Part shown: positions 10,605 through 23,723 of the stretch, piece after piece | How the letters are laid out: the number at the start of each line of letters is the position of its first letter | Numbering within the stretch: position 1 is the stretch's first letter | NCBI RefSeq assembly: GCF_000003815.2 | Contig: NC_049996.1 | Coordinates: forward strand, 15,588,336-15,652,335 | DNA from: Branchiostoma floridae | Taxonomy: Eukaryota > Chordata > Leptocardii > Amphioxiformes > Branchiostomatidae | DNA length: 64,000 bases | Direction of reading: 5' to 3' | Program-made: the position numbers and the translations under genes | The notes under the pieces: generated by a model | Told to the model about the DNA's origin: nothing | The model's input: only the letters and a program-made list of their open reading frames with translations | Database searches by the model: none

Positions 10605-12054
10605 TATTTGTGCCGACATGTACAGATGAGAAATCAAGAAAACCAACACTGATATTGTGATGAGCCGGTTTAATTTACTTGTTAGTCTCTGCCAGGCTCC
10701 GAGGATCGCTGGAAAAATAATTGGGACAAACATAAAACAAAACAAAACAAAATGACAGCTGCAAATTCCATAGAGCTTATTTTATATTTGATGCAGCTGA
10801 TGTGGATTGATTAAGCCCACGATCTAATCATATGGCTTCTTCGCGGCGCTGGTACGAGCGTCGGACAAGTAATAGAAACTACAGGTCAAATAGAGTAAAT
10901 AGTATATACTAGGTGAGTCGGCCGGCCATAGGAGTTTTTAACACTGTCTGGACCAGTGCTGTTTTTGCGTCGGATAACTTTCATTTAAGGTGGCACAGCG
11001 CTGTCTCAATAATTTCAAGCGGAATGCGCATTCGAATCTCGAAGTGGAATGGTCAGGGCGTGTGGTCACATTGCCCTTGTATAAAAACATTACTAAAATG
11101 GCAACAATTATCTTTTGCAGGCTTACTGGAGGTGAACTTAAAACAAACCAAGCCCTGGAAAGAATGCACTGTGTGTTTAGTCCTATGGTTTAGCACAATT
11201 TTATTGGGCTGGCTTTTTTTTACCCGTGCGCATCAGTTTGGGGTTATCCAGAGGATGTCATCCATAAATTAAGTCAGTGTGGCCTTATATGGAATAATCT
11301 TGACAACGTCATGACCAATGACGTACACATGTCCCAGACGATACCATTTCCTATGTTGACTGCTGTCGATGTCCATCGTCCCGCCCATTCGTGTCAGCTT
11401 GATTGACACCGACCCCAAACTCTCAGCCGGGCGGCTCCAAAATAGCGGCGAGCATTTTTGTTACGGCTCTAGTTTCACCATAACATCGGGGCGGGACGGG
11501 TTGGTACGGTAGTGCAGAGAGCGGACGGGCTAGGGAACATCAAGATCTGACAAGGTAACGGCATGCTTGCGTATGATTCTTGTTTTGTTGAGTGTTGTAG
11601 TTTAAACATTATTGTAGTATTGTTCTTTGGGGTCATTGATTTTATTATAAAACAATGGGTGTGTTTTGATTTGAGCTTCAGGCAGATGTTTGGCTTTTTT
11701 ACGTCTTTTCCGGTGAAGTGCGTTTTCTGTCCACGTCCCTCTAGCTCAGCAAACTTACAAAACGCCACAAGACAAGACGTAAAAAGCCACACATCTGCTA
11801 CAAATCCCCACGATGTGGCAAGAAAACTGGTACCGCGCATCTGCTTGGAGACCAAGGTTATCAGTGTTGTGTCTGTAATAATAGCATGGGACGCGGTCAA
11901 GGTTCTGGTGCATCCCAGTCATATTACGCGTAATGTTGTCAAAATACTAAACGTACGGTTAGAATTGGTTTATGTTTATGTTCATTATGTTGATTTGGGC
12001 TCCCTTGGAAATCAGTTTTTATCAAAACTGTAGGGACTACCCTGAAAGATTAAT

Positions 12055-12075
12055 AAATAAATAAATAAATAAAAA
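12055..12075. repeat. (AAAT)n simple repeat
   Basis: Five tandem aaat/aata units follow 'gaaagattaat'. This could be the tail of a retroelement. Confidence 0.6.
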
Positions 12076-12559
12076 TTGGTCTGATGTTGATAAAATGATC
12101 TCGAATAGCTTGTTTTTCAGGTTAGATACCACGCAGCAAATACATAGATGGCTAATTTGAATAATCAATTGATAGAACAACAGACAATTCATAAATTGGG
12201 TCATTGGTAGAAGAACGACGCTTGCCAAAATATCGATGTAAAACTATGATAACATGTATTGTACATTTTTATCTCACTATTCTTTTCGGAATTTGTATTT
12301 CTATTCTACTCTATATCATTTGATTCCCCCAATAGTGTTCTTTATAACCAGTGTATCATTTTACTTACCATCTAAAGTATTAGATTAAATGTCATTTTAC
12401 CAGTACTTAGTACTTAAATTGTATCACGATCGTAAATTTTTAACTCATCAAAAGTCTCCACTTGCAGCGTAGCATTCGGTACATCATACGGAAGATTAAT
12501 GGAGTCATTCCAAACATCCCTGTTCCTGTGCCCTTACCCATTGCTGAGATGATGTGTCA

Positions 12560-12900
12560 GATCGTGTAGCGTATTCGGCAGCGCTTTGGGCTCAGGCCCA
12601 AGGGGTCTTGGGTTCAAAACCTGCCATGTCACCGATCTTATGCCCTTGGGAGAGCCACACTTCGAGCACGTGAATAGAAATCTTTATTGACACGACAAAA
12701 GTACAGCGACTTTCGTAAGGTCTATATAACAACTACTTACAGTACAACTAAAAAGACATATATGAATATCTATAGGAATGAATAAATCAACATATTGGAT
12801 CTAGCATGTCATTCACACTATTGGTTCTACGGTTAAAGAACCCACCGCACGTCCTGAAAAGAGAAGGGGTTGTTCCTGGTGTGGGTATATCATACTTACA
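12560..12900 (-). repeat. SINE-like dispersed repeat (copy 2, reverse)
   Basis: The - strand reads the same blocks as the copies at 320-700 and 44764-44985. These include the 'gggcctgagcccaaag' region, the 'ggttttgaacccaagac' B-box-like block, 'cccaagggcat', and further out 'ccttctcttttcaggacg' and 'ggtgggttcttta'. Confidence 0.6.
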
Positions 12901-13345
12901 ATCTTGTCTTGTGTATGTGCCATAATGATCAACGTAATGATAGTGGGCACTAGCGGAAGAAGAAGAATTGTATCACGACCATAAATTCTAAATCATTAAA
13001 AGTCTCGACTTGCAACGTCGCATTTGATATCTCATACGGTAGATGCCTGCTGAAGTGACCCTGCCCAAAGATAAGGCCGCACTGTCTTACTTTTATGGTT
13101 AACGTCCTCTGGAGACCCCAAAACTAATGTGTGAGGGCGAAAAAAAAGAAAAATCCAGGGGAAAAATGCCGCTAAACCATAGGTCAACATCCAGTCCATT
13201 CTTTCCCAGGCTTGGTTTGTCCTATGTTCACCTCCAGTATACGACTTTAAGAGATAATCGTCGCCATTTCCATAATGTTTATATTTCAATTCTTAAATTC
13301 TATCAAGGACGGAACAATGGCACTATGGCCCCATTGCCCTGACCA

Positions 13346-15240
13346 TGTGCCCCCTTACCCTGGAGAGCAGGCACTTTGGCAAGCATCAAACCCAGATTGA
13401 CCAGGGATGCTATAAATTTTTTGAGAATAGGCGAAAATCAGCCTGATTGAATGTCGCTTATAGCAGCCCACCCAACATCCGCCGGTGGGGAGGGGCCAGT
13501 TACAGCCCCGGACAGCAGAGTTTGTGTTATACAAACTAGCCAAAAATCAAGGCGCGCGGATGGCATCTACAAAATTAGGATAGTCTGGCCTAGCATTGCT
13601 GAGATTATCGACGTGACTTGAATCCCCCCTCCATCAGCAGCTTACCTAATCTCGACAGTTGTGGATTATAGGATTTGATACGATCCTGTAAACCATCAGT
13701 TGTTATCTCCGTACTGATATCCGCCCTTACAGGGTCACAAATCAAAGCCAGGAAACCGTCTGACTGAAGATGTCACAGCTCATTATAATTACACCACTGA
13801 TCAAGTCTTTGAATTACTACTAGTTTGAAACGAATTTCCTGTGTGAAAAGTCTGTGTATGAATCGTCAACTGTTGATATGTGACAATAAGAGGTATCATG
13901 ATGTTACGATGTAGTTCATTTTGAAGCGAATTTCGAAGCTGTTTTAGTCTAGTGATTTTACTAATAATATAATGAAAGTGACGCTATGTTTAAGGGCAAT
14001 AACAAGATAAAGTAAGATTCATTGTAAGTATGACGCAATTCAGCTCATATGTCGCCATGTTTTTTTACAAAATCAATAAATCAATTAAAACTTGCGCACA
14101 AAAATTGAATTCAGACTTATATATTTGCTTCTTTGCACACACGTTTATTCACATTATGAAGTGTGAAGTAGGTTACTATATATCCAACCCCAAAGAAGCA
14201 AACAGACACGTGCCGTCTCTGTGATCTAGAATGTGACAAATATGGGGACGGTTTTAGAATAGCCCGGTAGGTTTAGGAAGAAAACACGCGCCACATTTCT
14301 ATATGGTCTTTAGGGGCTCACATCTTACCCTGCGTGACCTATATACTCCATAGAGGCCATTAGGAACTTATTAAGTGAAGATCTCGTTTCTAAAGTATTC
14401 AGATTATTGGAGCTTTAGAGCTATGGATGGGATTCAGAACGTGCTTATGTAAGTGAGAACGGAAATTCCAGAACAGTGCTCTTGCTTCTAACGTTTTATT
14501 TGGTTGCCATGGTTTTTGAAACAGTGTTATTAAAGAGTGAGAACATCAAATCGAAATACGATTATTTCTAGTGAAACGTCTGTGTCTCAAAACGCACTCG
14601 TTAATTGCAATAGATACCTTTATTATCTAATGAAAAAAACGGAACATACCGGGATGCCAGCCTTTGACCTCCCATGTTGTTCGTATATAATCTAATCAGA
14701 AAATGTATAACCTTCGTATAATCATTAGAGACCGTAACAATTTTTCTATGATAACTTTTCTCAACGTATGAAACATATACAGACCTAATTAAACTGGGTG
14801 TTTGCCAGCCAACAATGCTTTGAACCTCGAGCAAGAAATGTTCAGGCGATAACATGTTACACTGCGGCTATCTGATAATCTTTACATCATCAGACCCGCT
14901 GCACAGTGCACAAATGTACCAGTAGTGACTCATCGGCCAAACTACACGCTTTTCAACAGCCAATGACATAGGAGCTTTGGTCACGTGAATACTAGTATGT
15001 CTAAGTTTAACCTTACAAGATGGCGGACTCTAAAGACGCATGGTTCTAATTTTGATTATCTTAGTTTTTGTTATGTTAATTTTTGTTCTTGTGCACTTGA
15101 TGTGTCATTGTCTGTATAGACTGACTGACGGTAGTAGTAAACTAGAAGATAAGTCGGTTAACCTCCTGACCTTGGTAAGACCAGTGTTTGTTGTTGTTTA
15201 TTGTTGTTTGTTGAGAAACCTTTTAGCCCTTACAGGCTAA
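13346..15240. other. spacer with a repeat fragment
   Basis: Positions 13437-13545 carry the dispersed block 'cgcttatagcagcccaccca...cagagtttgtgttatacaaac', also present at 37755-37800, 43245-43270, 57985-58082 and 59105-59200. Elsewhere I see no gene. Around 14955-15045 there are CCAAT, CACGTG and AAGATGGCGG sequences that could belong to a promoter for the downstream Kelch-like gene. Confidence 0.45.
14955..15045 (+). promoter_or_regulatory. candidate promoter of the Kelch-like gene
   Basis: 'agccaatgaca', the E-box 'tcacgtga' and the YY1-like 'aagatggcgg' lie close together, ~700 bp upstream of the Kelch-like start codon and on its strand. No TATA is obvious. This would imply a non-coding first exon spliced to an acceptor such as the 'caccaacag' before 15729. 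Confidence 0.3.
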
Positions 15241-15577
15241 TCTTCCAAGGTTCAATCAACATGAATCAACATGACAATCAACATGAATACATACATTTTT
15301 AAAAATACAACAATCGAAAAGTATTTACAATAGAGCACAGTGTCTAGAGGTCAAAGGTCTAGATGACAATGTTTGAGATGGCTTGTTTAAAACTGGACAG
15401 TGTACACAGTGACTTAATGTCAGATGGCGATGAGTTCCAGAGCATAATTGCTCGGTACAGGAAGGTACGTTTTCCACTGTTTGTTTTAGGTTTGGGTAGT
15501 CTGAAGTTGTTGGACATGTACAGAAAATCTAGTATTATACATGCATATGTGGGATGAATTACCTGGTATGTAGACAT
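15241..15577 (-). mobile_element. LINE reverse transcriptase C-terminal fragment with 3' tail
   Basis: The - strand frame at 15359-15577 encodes ~72 residues with the motif NFRLPKPKTNSGKRTFLYRA, then IMLWNSSPSDIKS. This is the conserved ending of many non-LTR (CR1/L2/RTE-like) reverse transcriptases. The frame closes at 15359, and non-coding sequence to ~15241 would be the element's 3' UTR. The 5' part is missing, as in typical 5'-truncated insertions. Confidence 0.75.
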
Positions 15578-15753
15578 TTTTGTACGTATGGTATGTACAC
15601 ATTTTGTGGTTCGTGGCTAGTGAGGATTTTAAAGAACATAATCAGAGTACTAAAGATAATCTCTTTCTCACTGTAGGCCAACCAAGCTGTTTTGTATTTG
15701 AAATCTGTAAATCTTCTACACCAACAGGGTTGGAACGCCGCTCGCCTGACGTC

Positions 15754-18700
15754 ATGGCCATCATGACGTCACTAGAGTTCCGCCACGCCCCCCACGCGGG
15801 GGAGGTGCTGAGGACGCTGCAGGAGATGCGGCGGGAAGGACTCCTGGTGGACATGGTGCTGTCGGTGGGCGGGGCAGACATCCCCTGTCACCGGGCAGTG
15901 CTCTCATCCTGCAGGTAGGGGGCGCTCTTAGGTACAGTTCTCTCATCCTGCAGGTAGAGGGCGCTTCTTAGGTACTGTCTGTGGGTGGGGCAGATATCCC
16001 CTGTCACCGGGCAGTGCTCTCATCCTGCAGGTAGGGGGCGCTTCTTACGAGTTACCGTACCGCGTGTGTGTGTGTGTGTGTATGTGACTGTCGTTGAAGA
16101 GGTTCATCAGTCACGTATGAATACAGTACAATAATGAATTGGATTATTGTGTATGTGACTGTGTATGCGCGTGTTTGTTTGGTGTGTGTGTGTGTGTGCG
16201 TGTATGTGACTGTCGTTGAAGAGGTTCATCAGTCACGTATGAATACATTGCAATAATGAATTGGATTAGCTGTATGTGACTGTGTATGTGTGTTTGTGTG
16301 TGTGTGTGTGTGTTTGTATGGTGTATGTTTGTGTGTGTGTTTGTGTGTGTGTTTGTGTAGAGTGTACGCGTGCATGTGTAGATGTGTGTGTTTACGTGTT
16401 TGTGAAACGTTTGCATTTAACTTCAATGTTTCTTATCTCTAGTTCAAGTCCAACCGACTTGACTTGATTATCATGTTCCTATTTGTTCTTCCACAGCGCT
16501 TTCTTCCGAGGGATGCTCGGCAACAACAACTGCAGCTGCAGCTGTCACACCTTGAGCGATCAGAAGAAACTCTCCCTTCAAGACGTCAGCCCAGAGTCCT
16601 TGAAGCTCCTTGTAGACTACGCCTACACCTCCCAAGTCACCATCACGAGTGAAAACGTCATGGGCCTCCTGGAAGCCGCCATCTTGCTGAAAATCAGACC
16701 CGTCTGCGACGCATGCGCGAAGTTCCTCGGTGACAACGTCACGGCTTCGACCTGTTTGACCTTGATGAGACTCGCGTCCGAGTTCTCCTACCCGGAAGTC
16801 GGAAAGAAGGCGAAGGAAGTCGCCTTGAAGAACTTTGTGACCATCCAAAATTCCAGGGAGTTTCTCAACTTGTCCAGGTAACGACTGTAAATGCAATGCC
16901 TGCCAAACGGATAAATAACTAAACGTCTGACGAGAGTTACATCAGTTATCTTTTCATTTTACGAGCCTAGGTGATCATCATCATCATCCTCGCCGCATGT
17001 CAGTCAATATTACTGAGGCGGGCCGCCATTGTTTTCCGCATTTCTATGTTTGATATAACGTGCAGAAAAAGTATACGCTCCGGTGGCGTCGCCAAAAAAT
17101 CAATGTAAAGAAGCCCTACGTTTTATTTGAAACAAATACAATTTCATACTTTGATTTTTGATATTTCATACTTTGATATTATCACATGGAAACAACTGCA
17201 TGTAGTGTGGAGATATAGCATTTGATATGTTATGAAAAATAAAATATTTACATTTCATGATTATTTGGATATACCTAAGAATTCTCATCTTTATGTTTCG
17301 GATTTCAGGGATGAGGTTATCAAACTTATTTCCAATGACGCCCTGAACGCGAAGAACGAAGAGATAGTTTTTGAAGCGGTTATGAGATGGGCAAGCCACG
17401 CTCCCGACCAAAGGTACGTAGTGCAGGCATGACTGCAGTACTACAGATCGGCGCCAGGGGGCGCACTTATCCTTGTCCTTGGTGCTGAATACGCATACCA
17501 TAGGCACGTTGCATTTCTTTAGTTTTTTCCACAGAAACGGCTGATTCCCTGCGGTCGGAAGATTTGACGGAGTGCTCAACAATGTCTTCGAAAGTCTCTT
17601 AACGCTTTGTGTGTTTTGTTGTCTTTTTATTTGTACTTTTTTTGGCCTGATATTCCCATTCTAAAGACAACTTCAATTTAGAATGCGAAGCGACGCCGCC
17701 AACGTACAGCAGTCCACTGAGATACCCGCTTGATAGTGGACTTGAAACATCGTCTAATGTCGCATCCTTGCCGATTTGAGCTAAGAGTACTAACATATAG
17801 TGGTAACAAAAAAGGGAAATTATCATGATAGTTTTAATATGCCAGGAATATCCCACGATTTTTGCTGTCCATTGAATGTATATCAGCGCAAAATTTACGT
17901 TTGTCCTCTTGTCTATCGAACAGAATGTCGCAGATGAGAATGCTGATGGAGCACGTCCGACTGCCTTTCGTAGACGTGGACTATTTCACAAAGTACGTCG
18001 AAACCAACGAAGACATGGAATCTTACTGCGTGGACCTGATTAACGAGGCTAAACAGTGCTACATGTACCCCGGTGACACCCTAACAAGGCGCACCCGCCC
18101 ACGTTACGTGTCCGGTGTGCGGGAGACCATCTTAACCATCGGCGGGATCTCCTCGGGAAAACCTTCCTCTGCGCTAACGACTTTAGTCCCGTCTTTAGAC
18201 AACCCTAAATGGCAGAGAGCGGAGGTAGAGATGGAAGACACGCTGGCAGAGGAGAAGTCGTTTGCCGCGGTGGCTGTCGGGATGTGTGACGTCATGGTAT
18301 CCGGAGGAACGTCGTTTCCGAAGGACGCGTGGTTGTACCGGTCCGAGCACAATGCGTGGTCAAAGTTACCAGAGATGAAACAAGGTAAGCAGGGAAGAAA
18401 ACAGCAAGGAGAATGGGAAAGGCATGAACAGCGAGATAGATGGTAGTCAATTTCAAGTAGAGACATATGAAAAACAAAGGCTATTAAACGTGCAAAACAA
18501 CCGAGTTGAACCAGAAATTTCAATTTTCGTACTAGACATTTAAGCGCTTGTATCCATAGTTCAAGGATGGTATAAAGCCACACAATTTTATATATCTTTA
18601 GAATTCATCAAAGGGTGCAATATGTATCTATCTTGTTAATATCTAACTGTTTTCTCCTCCTCCAACCAGGTCGCTGGTGCCACAGTATGGCAGCCTTGCA

Positions 18701-19301
18701 GGGAAAAGTGTACGCCATCGGCGGCGTCATGTACAAGACATACGACACTGTGGAGCAATACGATCCTATCACCAAGGCGTGGACTTTCGCCAAACCGCTC
18801 CCAGAACCACGGCAAAACCACGCCTCTACCGTCTGCGAGGGTAAAGTGTACGTTCTCGGAGGGCGCAACAAGTATATCTCTGCGTCGTGTGACGTTTTCT
18901 CGTACGAGCCATGCTCGAAAACCTGGTCGGTCATGGCCCCAATGCCGGAATCAGCTAGCTGTCTGGCTGCAGCCACCATTTACTCACAAGTGTACGTGAC
19001 GGGGGGTTGTCTCAGGGCGTTGTTCTGCTACAGCACCGCGAACGATGTGTGGCAAACTGTGGCGCGAATCGCGAACGATACGTCATCACCGGGGTACGTG
19101 CCAGAGGATTGTGGGATAGCGGCGTGCGGGAACAAGGTATACGTGACCGGAGGGAAGACGAGAGGGGAGCGGGGTAAGCTGCGAGGGACGGACAGAGTCT
19201 GGTGTTATGACCCTGAGGACGGTGAACTGTCGGACGTTTTGCCATTGCCGTTCAAACTTCACTCTCACGGCTGTGTTTCAATCTGGACACACGTAGAATA
19301 A
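15754..19301 (+). CDS. Kelch-like protein (BTB-BACK-Kelch), five coding exons
   Basis: The exons are 15754-15914, 16497-16877, 17309-17413, 17924-18384 and 18670-19301 (TAA). They total 1740 nt, 579 residues, with consistent phases and GT-AG introns. The BTB domain (~25-140) has VDMVLSVGGADIPCHRAVLS and CSAFFRGML. BACK (~150-245) has NFVTIQNSREFLNLS, FEAVMRWASH and MEHVRLPFVDVDYF. Six Kelch-type blades (~270-579) include VYAIGGV, VYVLGG, VYVTGGCL and VYVTGGKT with following tryptophans. Family members are CUL3-ubiquitin-ligase substrate adaptors that dimerise through BTB and bind targets with the propeller. I cannot assign a specific KLHL number. A short Cys-rich insertion (NNNCSCSCHTLSDQKK) enlarges the BTB loop. 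The first ATG has G at -3 and +4; a second Met follows three codons later. The exon 1 donor is copied twice into intron 1. Confidence 0.9.
15859..16040 (+). repeat. triplicated exon 1 donor region of the Kelch-like gene
   Basis: The last 56 bases of coding exon 1 (15859-15914) recur almost exactly at 15975-16030, and a shorter piece, 'tctcatcctgcaggtag', recurs at 15941-15957. All three keep CAG|GTAG, giving donors at 15915, 15954 and 16031. Reading past the first donor gives an immediate TAG (15916-15918), so only the first donor is productive. Confidence 0.88.
16058..16405 (+). repeat. (GT)n-rich tract with a 122-bp duplication
   Basis: Alternating GT runs flank two copies of 'gtatgtgactgtcgttgaag' with 'aggttcatcagtcacgtatg' (about 16080-16155 and 16202-16275). 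It lies in intron 1 of the Kelch-like gene. Confidence 0.85.
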
Positions 19302-20014
19302 GGGACTTACATTAGGCGCTCTACTATAAACTTGATGAAGCTACGCGTTTGATTGGTCAATAGGTATCACGTGAGGGTGCATAAATAGGCCGAACCGCCG
19401 AAAAGTTTGACTCTACTTCCAAGGGTTCTACTCTTGTTGGTACAGACAATACACGTCAACAGATTTTAACGCTCAAGTTGTGCAAAATTTCCGCATCAAT
19501 AATAATAAGCGATTTGTTTTATCTGAGACTGAGAGTCAAGGCAATTAGGTCGTCTGAACATAACTAGAGAACTAACCAAGTCTTATCTGAACCCATGGAT
19601 CAGTAAGTTGAGCTACACATGTACAGAGGTTACATTAAGTTAAGTTCGGATTTTACCACACGTGTCCTCGATGCCCTGGAAAACATGGTGCAATACCGTG
19701 CTGTACCGCAACATGGCACTTCTGACACGTCTGTTCGTTCCACTGATGATCTGCAGGTCAAGATGTGTGGCAAATGGATTGATTGTTCAAAACGTTATAT
19801 CATTACCATAACTAATGTAACTGTTCGACTCAAATTGTATAGCTGTGCTTACCTCTTATTTCATCCCAATACATACCAAGTTAAGTGACCTACCAACCAA
19901 TCAATCAATCGATTATCATATAACCCATGTAGTAGAGTCGCTAGATTTCCTTCCCTTTCCATTCTTTATTCCTCAATTCTGGAGAGCCATAATGTAAACT
20001 ACATAGATATACAC

Positions 20015-20020
20015 AATAAA
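20015..20020 (+). terminator. candidate poly(A) signal of the Kelch-like gene
   Basis: AATAAA ('acacaataaaactttg') lies ~710 bp after the stop codon on the same strand. Nothing closer reads AATAAA cleanly. Confidence 0.35.
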
Positions 20021-20069
20021 ACTTTGCCACAAAATCACTTTTACACACCTAACAAAGGGTTCATTCATT

Positions 20070-20120
20070 CATTCATTCATTCACTCACTCACTCATCCGT
20101 TCATTCATCCATTCATTCTC
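20070..20120. repeat. (ATTC)n simple repeat
   Basis: Imperfect cattcattcattcatt run passing into cactcactcactcat and back. Confidence 0.8.
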
Positions 20121-20222
20121 CCAGTCATTCATAATCATTGAATCATCTTGCCATCAACTCATGCATTCCGTTCACCCAACCACCTATAATGACCATGATG
20201 CCTTGACTCCAAGATAAAGTAC

Positions 20223-20228
20223 TTTATT
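20223..20228 (-). terminator. candidate poly(A) signal for a - strand transcript (WDR86?)
   Basis: TTTATT on + is AATAAA on -, in 'gtgcaataaagtac'. If it serves WDR86 its 3' UTR would be ~3.5 kb, plausible because 20230-23720 looks low in mobile repeats. Closer signals were not evident. This is inference. Confidence 0.25.
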
Positions 20229-23200
20229 GCACAAAAGCATATCTCTGACAAAAAAGAATGAGTTTCAAGACGATGCAAGTGTTCTTCAGAAATACTTCAC
20301 GAAAATTCATATCTGCATACATGTGCACGTAACATGCTTTGATAACAATGATTACTTTCTTGAATGCTCGCAACTAAAACAACCTGCCAATTTCGGTGCC
20401 TCGGTCTTCGTTCTGTCCATGATTGTACAAGTAACTCACTGATACATATCGTCAAACATTTTTCTAATGGGTACATTAGCTGATACTATCTGGATAGAAG
20501 AGGGATCTGTTTAAAGATATGTTACATACAAAATGGAAGGATAAAAAGATAATCTAAAAATAACACTATCAGAAACAAAAAGGGAACATGCATTGAGAAT
20601 ATAAGCGATGGAATAAAACGAAGTAACAGAAAAATAAAGAACAACTGACGTTATTCTCCATACTGGTTAACACCTATAGTTCATACAAGAGCAACAACAA
20701 TGGAATTAGATAACATTACATTGAAAGAATCACCATGTAAAGATACTGTAATTGTTATATCTCACGTTGTGTATGTGACACAACAGTCGTTTCACCAGTG
20801 CCACAAGCTTGTAAATACACATGATGAAATCAACACAAGTCGGTGAGAAATACTACTTTTCATTATGAACCAACATTACCGATTGTCATTGATGTAAATG
20901 TGTAACATTGCCAAACATATGCATTTTTATTAGCGAATCATACTTAGTACCTCGCTCACAGAAATGGCCGTCCACCACACTAAGTCTAAGCTATGTGAAA
21001 TCACTTGGTTACAGTCCTGGGGACTCACACGTCGTTGTTTTACGCCTTTTTGTAACACATTATATGATATGGTTCTTTGCAAATGCATCTGTGAACTTGT
21101 TGTTAAACAATAGATATACCATTCACTAACCATTTTGAAATAAATGGTAATACAAGATTGGTCAACGAAGGTTCTTTACCGACCAATCATGGGCCGATAT
21201 TCAGAATAGTGCAAAGATGGTGTTTTTGAACATCCGACCAGGTGATGGTTAATGTAATGTAGTTGTAGTTGTTTTTATTTACTGACAGTTTATTGTTGCA
21301 GAGAAGTAGTTTCCTTCCAAATGTTTCAAATTCGGTCGCCTGTTAATGTACAAATCCGTTCATCTGTTCTCGCCATTAAAATCGCCCTCCCTTCAAAATA
21401 ACTATTGTACATCTGTATTTGATGTACAAAATGGCGACTTGCATCGCTCCAGCTCTAGATAGTCTCTATACAAAGTTATACTGTCTCACTGACCACTTTT
21501 CGTTCAAAATCATCGCAAATTTCCGGCCAAATATCTCACAACGAGCGAAAGAACATCCGCCTAAAACAGCAGAACCTTTTGCGGACATACACTACTAGTA
21601 TTTACAAACTGGACAATATTGTATAGGCATGCAATTCAGGAGTAAATCTCTTATCATCAAAGTCATTGCAACCTCCCATATTACGTCTCCTTAGCAGAAA
21701 TATATACAGTCCTGAGTATACGTATATAATATATATCTTACCGTACATCTCCTATAGATAAATTTCTCTACTTCCAAAGCCACACTCTCTGCACACATAT
21801 CTTGATCTTATTTCCATTTTTATGAAACTCGATCGCAGGGAGCCGTACAAACAACCCTATCTTTCGACTCCGTTTGAAGGACTTGATACACACGATGCCC
21901 GTGGCTTTGGATGTAGACATCTGACATAAATCGTTACGGGAGATCTACATAAATCTAAAGAATGCAGCATATATTTAGTGTCACCTCTGAAAAGCCACGA
22001 AGTCTATCCTGAACATGTACTTACTATAGTAGAGTCACATTGAACACAGATATCTATTTTGTGTTCACAGCGTCTGAGTTAACGTTACCACCTATTTTAC
22101 CGTCGATAGACTGATACAATAATTCACCTTGAGTAATGAACTTAAACAGTTAGTCACCTGCTCTCAATCTCAGATTCTACCAATGTGTTTTAAAGATACC
22201 AATCAATACACGTCAGTCATCCAACTCCTGGACAGCCGCCATTTTGTATCCTCGACCTTGACCTCTATCAGTCAAACACCAACAGGCCATTTCGCGGTTC
22301 CCGTTGCACGCTGGGAGAGACAGGACTTTATGGGTACTGCCATGGCAACGCGTATGTAGCGCATGCGTACTTTGCCTAGTTAATGTTGTCGTAGTTCCAG
22401 TCTGTGTTGTTTTGGCAATGACCTTGCTTGACCCTACCCATAGTGCCCCGCCTGTCCCAGCATGCAAACTGACAAAATGGCGGATGATGAGGAAGTTGAC
22501 AAGAGGCGTTTTCCTTTTTTTCATTCACTACTGGTATGATGCAATGTGATATTTGTTTTATGCAACAGAACTGCGCCAAAGGCTTGATAATCCAAATGTA
22601 TTATTAAAATGGTCTGACTTGAGCTTTGAAAGACCGTATAGATACAACATGTATGCGATTCACCCGGCTTAAACTGACACCAATATAATGATAAAACTTT
22701 AATCTAAAATGTATCTTGGAGCTGACAATGCCGTCATTGCAAGAAGGGATTTGAAGCAATTCAGACATTTTCTTGTTCAACAAATGGTCCATCATGTCTA
22801 TTTTCGGTGTCCTTGAATGTTTGGAATCTCGATTTTTTTCCAGAAAATGTCTGAAATACAAGGTACCCTCTGTTGTGTAAAGGTGGTTTCCAATGTGGCT
22901 TCACTAGGTATAGTGTGAAAGTCACCACTATTTTTGTGCAGACTCCGCAAATACTTATACATAATACGTACATAAGGGTAATACATCATTAATGCTGTAT
23001 GTAGCCAACTCATTGCCTTTCTTTTCAGCAGAATAGCAAGCCGGTGTTCGAATGCCCTTAAATTCTCGTCATAGTCCTTTGTACTTTGTGCTTATGATCA
23101 AGTAACAGTCATGCCAACAGGCAACCATATCTATGACGAAAGTTCAAGATGGCGGACCAACACCGCATGCATACGCATACCGAATATATTGCATCCCGTC

Positions 23201-23723
23201 TATGTTTTATCAACAATAACCGTCTAAAATGGCTTAAGTTTATATTTCATTTGCGTTGTTACCTTGACTGATACTGTAAGGAATTTTTTTCTTATTAGCC
23301 CTTGATTTACGAATTTTCCTCAAAGTTGGGCCTAATTTGTGAGTAGAACGGGCGGACCGCGAGATACTTGATTATTTTTGTAGATTTCATAAATGTGCAT
23401 TTCATAAACATTTTTCCAAACTGTGCATACTGACCATACTTCTGTGAATTTGATTGTGTTAGTTGGAAAATAAGAGGCCAAAATTGTGCAGCTTCGCTTA
23501 TATTTGTGCAAGCACACAATAACCAAAATTGCAACATAATATGTACAACTCAATAAACCAATTCTTTAGCCAAATAAAACAGTTATAGGGTGAAATATTA
23601 ACGGCAAACATATCCACGACATGACATTGCAAGCAATGATCGGGTGCAGGCTCAGTGAAGGTCAAAGACATGCCGCAAAATGGTAGCTTCATTTCACGAC
23701 GTGTCGTAAGGCCTGTCCCTGAT
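20229..23723. other. AT-rich stretch, possible WDR86 3' UTR or spacer
   Basis: I see no protein-coding exon. Several 'atggcgg' motifs occur (around 22478 and 23150). The sequence has few recognisable repeats, in contrast to the intron of WDR86. Confidence 0.35.

Larger units (their letters stand above)
11046..13345. repeat. large inverted repeat with ~1.8 kb spacer
   Basis: Sequence at ~11046-11290 (tggtcagggc, then 'actggaggtgaactt', 'aaccaagccctggaaagaa' and 'ccagaggatgtcat') reappears in reverse complement at ~13060-13345 ('ggtcaacatccagtccattc', 'ttcccaggcttggtttgtcc', 'acctccagt', 'gccctgacca'). The two arms have diverged. The spacer holds no recognisable protein. It contains direct repeats at ~12420-12505 and ~12965-13050 around a SINE-like copy. 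The arms may be ends of one decayed element or two opposed copies of one repeat. Confidence 0.6.

Noticed and set aside
22470-22500. Promoter with 'aaaatggcgg' motif
   Set aside because: This motif appears several times in gene-free sequence of the window and no transcript start or exon is near.
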